Numbered from the stretch's first letter, positions 1 through 5,401 are shown. The stretch is DNA of 5,401 bases from Phycisphaeraceae bacterium (GCA_020850375.1 JADZET010000154.1:1-5401), one strand, 5' to 3'. Translations and numbers: made by a program. Notes: generated by a model not told the origin, from the letters alone.

Positions 1-616
1 CGGTGGTGCAGACGAAGACGCTGTAGCCGCAGAGCGAGCCGATGACGGCGGGGATCAGGGCCTCGTAGTATTCCAGGCCGCGGCGGTGGAGGAGTTCGAG
101 GGCGAAGATGGCCCCGCCCAGGGGGGCGCCAAAAAGGACGGTAAAGCCCGCGGCCATGCCGGTGATGGTCAGGACGCGGCGGTCGACGGTGCCGAGCCTG
201 GCGCGGTCGGCGGTCCAGGTGCCGATCGAGCCGGTGGTCTGGACGAGCGGCGCTTCGGGTCCGGCGGCGCCGCCGGCAGCGATGCAGAGCAGCGAGACGG
301 GCAGGAGGGAGCGGAGGTCGCGCAGGGTCTTGCCGCCGCCGAGGACGTGGATGTTGTCGACGAGGAGCTCGACGTCGCCGGGCTGGCCGAGCCAGCGTGT
401 CAGGAGGCTCACCGCCAGGCCGACGGCCATGAGGACCGGCAGGTGCAGCCAGGCGGACCGGCCGTCGGGCGCCAGGACGGATTCACACACGTGCAGCACG
501 CTCAAGAACGCCAGCCCCGCCAAGCCGCCCGCCAGGCCGACGAGGAGGATCGGTCCGAGGCGGTGGCGCAGCTCGGCTGAGAGGTCAGCCAGTGACGCGA
601 TCAGACGGCGGTTCAT
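1..616 (-). CDS. ClC-family chloride channel/transporter, N-terminal part (3' end outside window)
   Basis: This is an integral membrane protein of the ClC family, which moves chloride or other anions across the inner membrane by channel or H+/anion exchange mechanisms. The minus-strand frame is open from the ATG at 616-614 to the window edge (205 codons). Residues about 22-38 and 52-68 are hydrophobic helices. Residues 116-124 read GAAGPEAPL, the family's GxEGP selectivity-filter loop, so Glu121 should be the gating glutamate (Glu148 in E. coli ClC). Residues 162-174 read [13 protein letters not shown], the next signature. The usual GSGIP loop is not recognisable: the matching region reads [13 protein letters not shown]. 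At the position of the internal proton glutamate (Glu203 in E. coli) I read Leu175. The start is the only sensible one: no other start codon lies nearby in frame. The gene is divergent from glnS. Any C-terminal CBS or TrkA_C domain would lie outside the window. Confidence 0.9.
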   Translation of the reverse strand, partial: MNRRLIASLADLSAELRHRLGPILLVGLAGGLAGLAFLSVLHVCESVLAPDGRSAWLHLPVLMAVGLAVSLLTRWLGQPGDVELLVDNIHVLGGGKTLRDLRSLLPVSLLCIAAGGAAGPEAPLVQTTGSIGTWTADRARLGTVDRRVLTITGMAAGFTVLFGAPLGGAIFALELLHRRGLEYYEALIPAVIGSLCGYSVFVCTT

Positions 617-688
617 GTGGTTCCCATCCCACGGCCAGCGTAGGGCATCGGCTCGTCCGTCTCAAGCCCGTCGGATGGCGGCAGGCGG

Positions 689-694
689 TACAAT
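689..694 (+). promoter_or_regulatory. possible -10 element of the glnS promoter
   Basis: TACAAT matches the sigma-70 -10 consensus in five of six positions and lies 41 bases before the glnS ATG. That would give a leader of roughly 35 bases. No convincing -35 hexamer sits 16-18 bases upstream, so the call rests on one hexamer in a GC-rich intergenic region. Confidence 0.3.
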
Positions 695-709
695 CCACAA
701 CTTCTGTGG
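695..709. repeat. small inverted repeat in the glnS leader
   Basis: CCACA (695-699) and TGTGG (705-709) form a perfect 5-bp inverted repeat around ACTTC, directly after the possible -10 element. It could be a short leader hairpin or an operator half-site pair. At this length it could also be chance. Confidence 0.25.
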
Positions 710-735
710 TGCCCCAGGACGCAGGACTGCAAACC

Positions 736-2493
736 ATGACAGCCACGCCATCGACCCGACCCACGCATTTTATCCACGAGATCATCGAGGAGGACCTGCG
801 CACCAACCGCAACGGCTCGGGGGGGCAGGTGGTCACGCGCTTTCCGCCCGAGCCCAACGGGTACCTGCACATCGGACATGCCAAGAGCATCTGCCTGAAC
901 TTCGGGACGGCCAAGAAGTACAACGGGCGCTGCCATCTCCGCATGGACGACACGAATCCGACGAAGGAGGAGCAGGAGTACATCGACGCGATCAAGCAGG
1001 ACGTTCGCTGGCTGGGCTTTGAGTGGGGCGAGCACGAGTTCCACGCTTCGGACTACTTCGAGCAGCTCTATCAGTGGGCGGTGCTGCTGATCAGGGCGGG
1101 CAGGGCGTACGTCTGCGACCTGCCCCCGGAAGAGGTGAGCAGGTCGCGCGGGACGCTCACGGCTCCCGGGAAGGAGAGTCCGTTCCGCCATCGGAGCGTG
1201 GAGGAGAACCTAGACCTTTTTGATCGCATGCGCAGGGGCGAATTTCCCGACGGGTCGCGGACGCTGCGGGCGAAGATCGACATGGGGCATCCGAACCTGA
1301 ACCTGCGCGATCCGGTGATGTATCGCATCCTGCACGCGGAGCATCCGCGGACGGGCGGGAAGTGGTGCATCTATCCGATGTACGACTACGCGCACGGGCA
1401 GAGCGACTGGATCGAGGGGATCACGCACTCGATCTGCACGCTGGAGTTCGAGGACCACAAGCCGCTCTACGACTGGTACATCGATCAGATCGCGGCTCTG
1501 GGGGTGGCGCCCGGGGGGATTGCGTACCGGCCGCGGCAGTATGAGTTCGCCCGGCTCAACGTCACGCACATGATGATGAGCAAGCGGAAGCTGCTGCAGT
1601 TGGTGCAGGAAAAGGCGGTGGGCGGGTGGGACGATCCGCGGATGCCGACGATTGCAGGAATCCGGCGGCGGGGATTCACCCCCGAGGCGCTGCGCGATTT
1701 CGCGGAGCGGATCGGCGTGGCCAAGCGGGAGAATACCATCGAGATCGAGCTGCTCGAGCACTGCCTGCGGGAGGATTTAAATAAGCGGGCCCCGCGGGCG
1801 ATGGCGGTGCTGCGGCCGTTGAAGGTGGTGATTGAGAACTACCCCGAGGGACAGGTCGAGGAGCTCGATGCGGTGAACAATCCGGAAGACCCAGCGGCGG
1901 GGACGCGGAAGGTGCCGTTCGGACGGGAGATCTATATTGAGCAGGAGGACTTCGCCGAGGTTCCGCCGCCGAAGTATTTCAGGTTGTCGCCGGGCAAGGA
2001 AGTGCGGCTGCGGTGGGGATACCTGATCACTTGCACGGGGGTGGTGAAGGACCCGGCGACGGGGGCGATCACGGAGCTTCGGTGCAGCTATGACCCGGCG
2101 ACGCGCGGGGGCAATCCGCCGGACGGGCGGAAGGTCAAGGCGACGATCCACTGGGTCAGCGCCGCCCGGGCCGTGGACGCGGAGGTCCGGCTGTACGACC
2201 ACCTGTTCGCCAAGGAAGACCCCGACGACGTGCCCGAGGGGGCGGACTGGCGGGTGAACATCAATCCCAAGTCGCTCGAGGTGCTCGGAGGCGTGAAGGT
2301 CGAGCCGAGCCTGGTGGACACGGCTTCAGGCGCGAAGCTGTGGAGTGATGGGATCGGGCGGTATCAGTTCGAGCGGCAGGGGTATTTCTGTGTGGACCCG
2401 GATTCGAGGCCGGGGAAGCTGGTATTCAACCGGACGGTGGGGCTGCGCGACACGTGGGCGAAGGAAGCGGCCAAGTCGGCGGGCAAGGGGTGA
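736..2493 (+). CDS. glnS: glutaminyl-tRNA synthetase (GlnRS)
   Basis: This cytoplasmic class I synthetase charges tRNA-Gln with glutamine using ATP. It is 585 residues long; the E. coli enzyme has about 554. The catalytic Rossmann core covers roughly residues 32-340 and carries the HIGH motif at 45-48 within [15 protein letters not shown], which is GlnRS-type rather than the GluRS form (PSPTGYLHIG). The KMSKS-equivalent loop is MSKRK at 281-285, followed closely by GWDDPRMPT. From about 345 onward lie the two anticodon-binding beta-barrels, with recognisable blocks [37 protein letters not shown] and [13 protein letters not shown]. The frame stays open back to 592, but similarity to known GlnRS starts at [12 protein letters not shown], so I take the ATG at 736 with a weak AGGA-like site about 9 bases upstream. 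It is a single-gene unit bounded by a divergent gene upstream and a terminator downstream. Small insertions relative to E. coli occur near residues 255-265 and 535-545. I see no defect. Confidence 0.97.
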   Translation: MTATPSTRPTHFIHEIIEEDLRTNRNGSGGQVVTRFPPEPNGYLHIGHAKSICLNFGTAKKYNGRCHLRMDDTNPTKEEQEYIDAIKQDVRWLGFEWGEHEFHASDYFEQLYQWAVLLIRAGRAYVCDLPPEEVSRSRGTLTAPGKESPFRHRSVEENLDLFDRMRRGEFPDGSRTLRAKIDMGHPNLNLRDPVMYRILHAEHPRTGGKWCIYPMYDYAHGQSDWIEGITHSICTLEFEDHKPLYDWYIDQIAALGVAPGGIAYRPRQYEFARLNVTHMMMSKRKLLQLVQEKAVGGWDDPRMPTIAGIRRRGFTPEALRDFAERIGVAKRENTIEIELLEHCLREDLNKRAPRAMAVLRPLKVVIENYPEGQVEELDAVNNPEDPAAGTRKVPFGREIYIEQEDFAEVPPPKYFRLSPGKEVRLRWGYLITCTGVVKDPATGAITELRCSYDPATRGGNPPDGRKVKATIHWVSAARAVDAEVRLYDHLFAKEDPDDVPEGADWRVNINPKSLEVLGGVKVEPSLVDTASGAKLWSDGIGRYQFERQGYFCVDPDSRPGKLVFNRTVGLRDTWAKEAAKSAGKG

Positions 2494-2521
2494 GTCGTTC
2501 GTGAGTTCCTGACAACAAGCA

Positions 2522-2561
2522 AGCCCGGGCATGACCCCCTGTCGATGCCCGGGCTATTTTT
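2522..2561 (+). terminator. strong Rho-independent terminator after glnS
   Basis: AGCCCGGGCAT (2522-2532) and ATGCCCGGGCT (2545-2555) form a perfect 11-bp stem. GAC/GTC inside the loop can extend it past one bulged base to a 5-base loop (CCCCT). The plus-strand exit is A followed by five T (2557-2561). It begins 29 bases after the glnS stop and lies between convergent genes. On the minus strand the stem is followed by TGCTTGTTGTC, only moderately T-rich, so it may also stop the Hpt transcript, less efficiently. Confidence 0.92.
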
Positions 2562-2580
2562 CGCTGGATCTGGCTGTGTG

Positions 2581-2931
2581 TCAGGCGGTGGGCGAGCCGG
2601 CGCGGGCCCGGCTGCAGAGGGTGATCAGCTCGTCGACGGCCTGCCGGACGGCTGTCAGGTCTGTCTCCTCGCGGGCCAGCTTCTCCACCTTTCGGGCCAG
2701 GTCGGTGATGGGTTCAAAGCCGTACCCGCCGGCCGCGCCCTTGATCTGGTGGACGTGGGACGCGAGAGCCTTGAGGTCCGCCTGTTGGGCGGCGTCGGCG
2801 AGCGCGGCCACGCGCTGGGGCAGTTCGGAGACGAAGTACTCGATCAGCTCGGCCATGTCCCGGTCGCCGGCCAGGGTGCTCCAGAGCGGGCCTTGAGAGG
2901 TCACGGGTGCGGATTGTTGCGAGCGGTTCAT
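2581..2931 (-). CDS. single-domain histidine phosphotransfer (Hpt) protein
   Basis: Hpt domains are four-helix bundles that shuttle phosphoryl groups between response-regulator receiver domains through a surface histidine. They have no kinase activity of their own. This cytoplasmic 116-residue protein is almost entirely one such domain (about residues 20-110). The phosphoacceptor motif is HVHQIKGAAGGYGF (59-72), with His61 as the expected phosphorylated residue, Lys64-Gly65 following, and Gly71 at the conserved spacing. The helices around it are amphipathic (ELIEYFVSELPQRVAAL; LARKVEKLAREETD). The ATG at 2931-2929 has GGGGA about 8 bases upstream. The frame continues upstream to 3570, but that extension is Arg/Pro-rich, unlike a protein, and overlaps the next gene. 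No histidine kinase or receiver gene is in the window, so partners are unknown. It lies 176 bases downstream of the minus-strand gene at 3108-3824 and converges on glnS. Confidence 0.92.
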   Translation of the reverse strand: MNRSQQSAPVTSQGPLWSTLAGDRDMAELIEYFVSELPQRVAALADAAQQADLKALASHVHQIKGAAGGYGFEPITDLARKVEKLAREETDLTAVRQAVDELITLCSRARAGSPTA

Positions 2932-3107
2932 GGACGATCCCCATCGTTCAGATTCTGGAAGAGATAACACCTGTCTTTCCTCGGCGTAATCGGGCAGGGA
3001 CTTTCCCTCTGCCTTGAGAACCCCCGGGGGGGATCGTTCAGGTTTGTTGTATGAAGAACGTCCAGCAAGGCACGGTTCGGGCGGGGAGGATGTGGCGGGC
3101 CGTCGGG
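2932..3107 (-). other. 176-base spacer upstream of the Hpt gene
   Basis: The spacer separates two minus-strand genes. It contains two copies of ATCGTTCAG on the plus strand (2943-2951 and 3033-3041; CTGAACGAT on the gene strand), exactly 90 bases apart. It also has an imperfect hairpin made of GGCAGGGA (2993-3000) and TCCCTCTGCC (3004-3013), and the 10-base palindrome CCCCCGGGGG (3021-3030). No T-run follows either structure, so I do not call a terminator. I find no convincing -35/-10 pair. The length suggests the Hpt gene may have its own promoter here. Confidence 0.4.
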
Positions 3108-3824
3108 TCAGTCGCGCGGGCGATGGGTCAGGAGGCTGCGCTTGCGGGCGGGGGCGGGCTCGGGCGCGGGGCTGATGGGCCTGGGATCGACGACGGGCAT
3201 GGGGCCGGCGTCGGTGACGGTGGTCGGGACGTCCGAGGTGTAGTTCGAGGGTGGGAGGCTGGCGGCGGCGATGGCGGAGGGCGGGGCGTAGGGCTCGGGC
3301 CGACGGGCCAGGTCGTTGCTGCTGTCGAGGCTGGTCAGGTCGCAGCCGTTGATGTGGTTGTAGAGGTCGAGGTTGGCCGCTTCGGACCCCTGATCGGGCA
3401 CGCGGGCGCGGAACAGCTTGAGGGTGGGGTTGTACCAGAAGCCCGCCTGATGCGACTGGGCGAGGATGGGATCGGGCGGCTGGTCGCTGGTATCGTCGTC
3501 GGGGGCGACGTCGATCCAGGGCTGGCCTGCCGGGGCCAGGGCGTTGACGGGCAGGTGCTGGCCGAACCACTGGGGCAGGATCATCGGGGCGGGCCTGGGC
3601 TTGGGGGGCGCCACGCCGTCGGCGTTGGCGTCGGCGACCTGCTCCTCATACCGGGCCCGGGCCATGGCGGCGTGGTAGCGGGTCTTGTCCTGGAGGGTCG
3701 CGAGGGCCTGGCGGGTCTGCTCGATCTGTGCCTGGCCGGACGAGCGGTGGTGATAGTCCCAGCCGGCCGCGACGGCCAGGGCCACGAACATCAGCGCAAT
3801 CAAGGTGTTGAGGAGCAGACGCAT
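3108..3824 (-). CDS. membrane-anchored, proline-rich protein of unknown function
   Basis: I do not recognise a named family. The 238-residue product starts with a single hydrophobic helix (about residues 3-22, LLLNTLIALMFVALAVAAGW), likely an uncleaved signal anchor, so the rest probably faces the periplasm, though charge bias around the helix is weak. Residues about 30-65 are helical and Gln/Ala/Arg-rich and may form a short coiled coil. Residues 80-165 look like a small folded domain, with PMILPQWFGQHLPVN, QPWIDVAP and GFWYNPTLKLFRARVP (128-143). From about 170 to the end it is a Pro/Ala/Ser-rich, probably disordered tail ending in basic residues. The layout (short N-terminal anchor, coil, small domain) recalls pilin-like or secretion-assembly proteins, but the prepilin GFxxxE motif is absent. 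The ATG at 3824-3822 follows an in-frame TGA only 3 codons upstream, so the start cannot be further out. No good ribosome-binding site is visible. G/C-ending codons throughout and a coherent domain layout support a real gene. Confidence 0.78.
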   Translation of the reverse strand: MRLLLNTLIALMFVALAVAAGWDYHHRSSGQAQIEQTRQALATLQDKTRYHAAMARARYEEQVADANADGVAPPKPRPAPMILPQWFGQHLPVNALAPAGQPWIDVAPDDDTSDQPPDPILAQSHQAGFWYNPTLKLFRARVPDQGSEAANLDLYNHINGCDLTSLDSSNDLARRPEPYAPPSAIAAASLPPSNYTSDVPTTVTDAGPMPVVDPRPISPAPEPAPARKRSLLTHRPRD

Positions 3825-3999
3825 CGCGCGGTCTCATCGGTGCGGGGGCGGAATGGTCCCGTCATCAATCATCGGATACACGCCGACCGGGACGGCCGCG
3901 GCGCGGTGCGGGCGGTGCGGATTCTTCGGGGCGCGTCTTGCCCAGTCGTTACAGACGGCCCCCGGCCCCGGTGACGAGCGTCGTCGCCCGGGCCTGGGG

Positions 4000-4016
4000 T
4001 TGACCTGACCGGTCAA
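4000..4016. promoter_or_regulatory. palindromic operator-like site
   Basis: TTGACCTGACCGGTCAA contains the perfect 10-base palindrome TGACCGGTCA (4006-4015). It also contains a second inverted pair, TTGACC (4000-4005) and GGTCAA (4011-4016), so TGACC occurs twice in tandem and then once inverted. This is the kind of symmetry a dimeric transcription regulator binds. The site lies 82-98 bases before the deacetylase start and about 175 bases from the divergent gene. No regulator gene is in the window, so this is only a candidate. Confidence 0.4.
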
Positions 4017-4086
4017 GAGCTCATCGCCTTGCCGGGTTTGACGGCGTGGCGGCGGCATGGTCCACTCGGGAGTGAATCGCCTCCGC

Positions 4087-4092
4087 AGAGGA
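4087..4092 (+). promoter_or_regulatory. ribosome binding site of the PIG-L gene
   Basis: AGAGGA lies 5 bases before the ATG at 4098 and 8 bases before the adjacent in-frame ATG at 4101. It argues against the upstream in-frame TTG at 4029. It does not decide between the two tandem ATGs; the 8-base spacing slightly favours 4101. Confidence 0.7.
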
Positions 4093-4097
4093 TTTGG

Positions 4098-4916
4098 ATG
4101 ATGGCCAACAGTTCCCCTGGCGCTCCGCTGACGGTCCTGGCGGTGGTGGCGCACCCGGACGACGTCGAGTTCATGATGGCCGGCACGCTGCTGCGCCTGC
4201 GCGATCGCGGTGCGGCGGTGCACCTGTGGAACCTGGCCACGGGGTCGTGCGGGACGGCGACGCTGGACCGGGAGGCGATCGTGCGGATGCGGTGGGCCGA
4301 GGCACAGGCGGCGGCGCGGGAGCTGGGGGCGACGGCGCACGAGCCGTTGGCGGACGACCTGGCGATTTTTTATGAGCCGGAGCTGCTGGCGAAGGTCGCG
4401 GCGGTGGTGAGGCAGGTCGGGCCGGACATCATTTTGACGCAGTCGCCGGCGGACTACATGGAGGATCATCAGAACACGACGCGATTGGTCGTGACGGCGG
4501 CGTTCGCGCGTGGGATGCGGAACTTTGTCACCGACCCGCCGACGCCGGTGATCCAGAAGCCGGTGACGCTGTATCACGCGATGCCGCACGGGCTGCGCGA
4601 TGGGCTGCGGAGGTTGGTGCGCTGCGGTCTGTACGTGGACATCGGGCCGGTGCTTGAGCGGAAGAAGCGGATGCTGGCGCAGCACCGCTCGCAGAAGCAG
4701 TGGCTGGACGTCAGCCAGGGGATGGATGCGTACCTAGCCGAGATGGAGAGGATGGGCCGGCAGGTGGGGAGGATGTCGGGGAAGTTTGAACTGGCTGAGG
4801 GGTTCAGGAGGCACAGCCATCTGGGGTTCTGTGAGGAGAACGCCGACCCGCTGGCCGAGGCGCTGGGGGAGGCGTGCGTGATCGATCGTGCGTATGAGCG
4901 TGAGTTAGACGGTTGA
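4098..4916 (+). CDS. PIG-L/LmbE-family zinc-dependent N-deacetylase
   Basis: The family hydrolyses the acetamide of N-acetylated amino sugars or their conjugates, for example in GPI, mycothiol and bacillithiol synthesis. The 272-residue protein is cytoplasmic by appearance, with no signal peptide, and is of normal family length. The signature AHPDD is at 18-22 after a hydrophobic strand (LTVLAVV). By analogy with MshB, His19 and Asp22 bind zinc and Asp21 is the catalytic base. The third zinc ligand is His124 in DHQNT (123-127), preceded by the strand PDIILTQSP. The Arg/Glu helix REAIVRMRWAEAQAAA (58-73), after the glycine turn ATGSCGT, is also typical. All expected catalytic residues are present. 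Similarity starts around residue 11, so the N-terminus is set by the AGAGGA site; 4098 or 4101 are both possible. A NagB-type isomerase gene follows on the same strand 159 bases downstream, suggesting amino-sugar metabolism, but the substrate is not evident. Confidence 0.93.
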   Translation: MMANSSPGAPLTVLAVVAHPDDVEFMMAGTLLRLRDRGAAVHLWNLATGSCGTATLDREAIVRMRWAEAQAAARELGATAHEPLADDLAIFYEPELLAKVAAVVRQVGPDIILTQSPADYMEDHQNTTRLVVTAAFARGMRNFVTDPPTPVIQKPVTLYHAMPHGLRDGLRRLVRCGLYVDIGPVLERKKRMLAQHRSQKQWLDVSQGMDAYLAEMERMGRQVGRMSGKFELAEGFRRHSHLGFCEENADPLAEALGEACVIDRAYERELDG

Positions 4917-4926
4917 TCGGGAGGAG

Positions 4927-5044
4927 TTTTACCACGGAGGACACGGAGGTATAAGGCAGAGAGAGGCATGGAATTCAATACATTGCGTCTCTCTTTCATA
5001 AACTCTCTTCCTCTGTGTTTCTTCTCCGTGATCTCCGTGGTGAA
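4927..5044. repeat. imperfect palindromic CACGGAG repeat element
   Basis: The left end TTTACCACGGAG and the right end CTCCGTGGTGAA are inverted copies of each other with one mismatch over 12 bases. Each end carries two 7-mer units spaced 9 bases apart: CACGGAG at 4933-4939 and 4942-4948, and CTCCGTG at 5024-5030 and 5033-5039. A degenerate unit, CTCTGTG, is at 5011-5017. The interior is purine-rich on the left (GGCAGAGAGAGG) and pyrimidine-rich on the right (TCTCTCTTT, ACTCTCTTCCTCT), so it can fold back on itself in part. It is clearly richer in A+T than its surroundings. From general knowledge, similar CCACGGAGACACGGAG-type palindromes recur between genes in planctomycetes and some other bacteria; copy number cannot be judged here. 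It holds no gene, though the minus strand can be read as a Thr/Glu/Lys-rich peptide. Confidence 0.75.
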
Positions 5045-5063
5045 TGCAATGAATTGAAGCGTG

Positions 5064-5069
5064 AAGGAG
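5064..5069 (+). promoter_or_regulatory. ribosome binding site of the NagB-like gene
   Basis: AAGGAG lies 6 bases before the ATG at 5076, a near-perfect Shine-Dalgarno sequence at good spacing. It fixes the start of the downstream gene just after the palindromic element. Confidence 0.85.
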
Positions 5070-5075
5070 TCAGAG

Positions 5076-5401
5076 ATGCCTCGACCGGTGAGCAAAGTAG
5101 CGCCGCAGTGGTGGGATTACACGACACTGGATGCCGAGCTGCTGGCCGACGCGGCGAGGCTCTCGGCGAAGGATCTCGAGCAGCTTTCGCGGCCGGGGTT
5201 CCGGGTGGTGATGTACGACACGCTCGAGGATTTCTACCTGGCTGAGGCGCTCGAGTACATCGAGGCGTGGCGGCAGGCGACGGCGGAGGCGCCGGCGGGG
5301 ATCTGCGGGCCGATCGGGCCGACGGAGCAGTTGCCGCTGGTGGCGCGGCTGGTCAATGCGCTGGGGATCAACCTGCGGCACGCGCACTTCTGGGGGATGG
5401 A
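5076..5401 (+). CDS. glucosamine-6-phosphate deaminase/isomerase-like protein (NagB family), 5' part
   Basis: NagB-type enzymes convert glucosamine 6-phosphate to fructose 6-phosphate and ammonia, or act on related sugar phosphates. Only 108 codons are in the window and the 3' end is cut off. The text matches the family's N-terminal half. Residues 47-52 (FRVVMY) form the first strand, and [21 protein letters not shown] (53-73) is a long helix. [17 protein letters not shown] (81-97) stands where NagB has its phosphate-binding glycine loop. HFWGM (104-108), followed by a codon starting GA, fits the HFWGMDE/FNMDEY block whose Asp takes part in catalysis, but that residue falls on the window edge. 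The N-terminal [22 protein letters not shown] is longer than in classical NagB and belongs to a divergent subgroup annotated as glucosamine-6-phosphate isomerase, so the exact substrate is uncertain. The start is set by AAGGAG. It follows the PIG-L deacetylase gene on the same strand. Confidence 0.85.
   Translation, partial: MPRPVSKVAPQWWDYTTLDAELLADAARLSAKDLEQLSRPGFRVVMYDTLEDFYLAEALEYIEAWRQATAEAPAGICGPIGPTEQLPLVARLVNALGINLRHAHFWGM

Larger units (their letters stand above)
3825..4097. other. divergent intergenic region (273 bases)
   Basis: The region lies between the anchored-protein gene (minus) and the deacetylase gene (plus) and must hold promoters for both. I see no gene in it: the frames open across it are extensions of, or antisense to, the flanking genes. 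Besides the palindrome at 4000-4016 there is a TTGACG at 4038-4043, a possible -35 for the deacetylase, but no acceptable -10 at 16-18 bases. Confidence 0.5.

Noticed and set aside
592..735. 48-codon N-terminal extension of the glnS frame
   Set aside because: The extension has no GlnRS similarity, overlaps the start of the divergent ClC gene and includes the likely promoter; family similarity begins just after the ATG at 736.
86..1022. Two long plus-strand open frames, 86-580 and 108-1022
   Set aside because: They are shadows of the minus-strand ClC gene and of glnS; their products are Gly/Ala/Arg/Gln-rich with no domain logic, while the opposite frame gives clear ClC motifs.
3021..3030. CCCCCGGGGG palindrome as a terminator for the anchored-protein gene
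   Set aside because: It has no loop and no T-run on the gene strand; it is more likely a GC-rich chance palindrome.
2932..3570. 213-codon upstream extension of the Hpt frame
   Set aside because: The extension is Arg/Pro/His-rich low-complexity text overlapping the real minus-strand gene at 3108-3824 in another frame; the ATG at 2931 has its own ribosome-binding site.
3051..3974. 307-codon plus-strand open frame
   Set aside because: It is Gly/Val-rich, opposite the anchored-protein gene, and has no credible ribosome-binding site or domain; it is an antisense shadow of a high-GC gene.
4029..4097. TTG start giving a longer PIG-L protein
   Set aside because: The added residues are not PIG-L-like, and the AGAGGA ribosome-binding site is placed for the ATGs at 4098/4101.
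3834..4685. 283-codon minus-strand open frame
   Set aside because: It is antisense to the PIG-L gene, extremely rich in Arg/His/Pro and without family motifs.
4574..5095. 173-codon minus-strand open frame across the palindromic repeat
   Set aside because: It is translated repeat (Thr/Glu/Lys-rich peptide) joined to antisense PIG-L sequence. Such frames come from the CACGGAG repeat itself and are not evidence of a gene.
1..5401. CRISPR arrays, tRNA or rRNA genes, transposases, phage genes
   Set aside because: I looked for regularly spaced repeats, cloverleaf-like sequences and recombinase motifs on both strands and saw none.

Overview
The window is high in GC, with a strong G/C preference at third codon positions. 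It looks like chromosomal DNA of a free-living bacterium. The gene content suggests a planctomycete, perhaps Phycisphaerae-like: a bacterial glutaminyl-tRNA synthetase, a PIG-L deacetylase next to a NagB-type sugar isomerase, a lone Hpt protein, an anchored protein I cannot place, and a CACGGAG palindromic repeat. This assignment is inference from the gene set; no rRNA or other phylogenetic marker is present.

Layout. (1) 1-616, minus strand: the N-terminal part of a ClC-family chloride channel/transporter whose 3' end lies outside the window. (2) 617-735: a short divergent intergenic region with a possible glnS promoter. (3) 736-2493, plus strand: a complete glnS (glutaminyl-tRNA synthetase), followed at 2522-2561 by a strong intrinsic terminator placed between convergent genes. 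(4) 2581-2931, minus strand: a 116-residue single-domain histidine phosphotransfer (Hpt) protein. (5) 3108-3824, minus strand: an N-terminally membrane-anchored, proline-rich protein of unknown function. (6) 3825-4097: a divergent intergenic region with a palindromic, operator-like site at 4000-4016. (7) 4098-4916, plus strand: a complete PIG-L/LmbE-type zinc deacetylase. (8) 4927-5044: an AT-richer imperfect palindrome with paired CACGGAG/CTCCGTG ends, probably a dispersed intergenic repeat. (9) 5076-5401, plus strand: the 5' part of a glucosamine-6-phosphate deaminase/isomerase-like (NagB family) gene that runs off the window.

How the genes relate. glnS, the ClC gene and the minus-strand pair look like unrelated housekeeping or accessory units. 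The one likely functional pairing is the PIG-L deacetylase with the NagB-like isomerase. Deacetylation of an N-acetylated amino sugar followed by deamination/isomerisation is a plausible two-step amino-sugar route, but the substrates cannot be read from the sequence. I see no mobile element with a transposase, no CRISPR array, no tRNA or rRNA, and no clear evidence of a wholly new multi-gene system.
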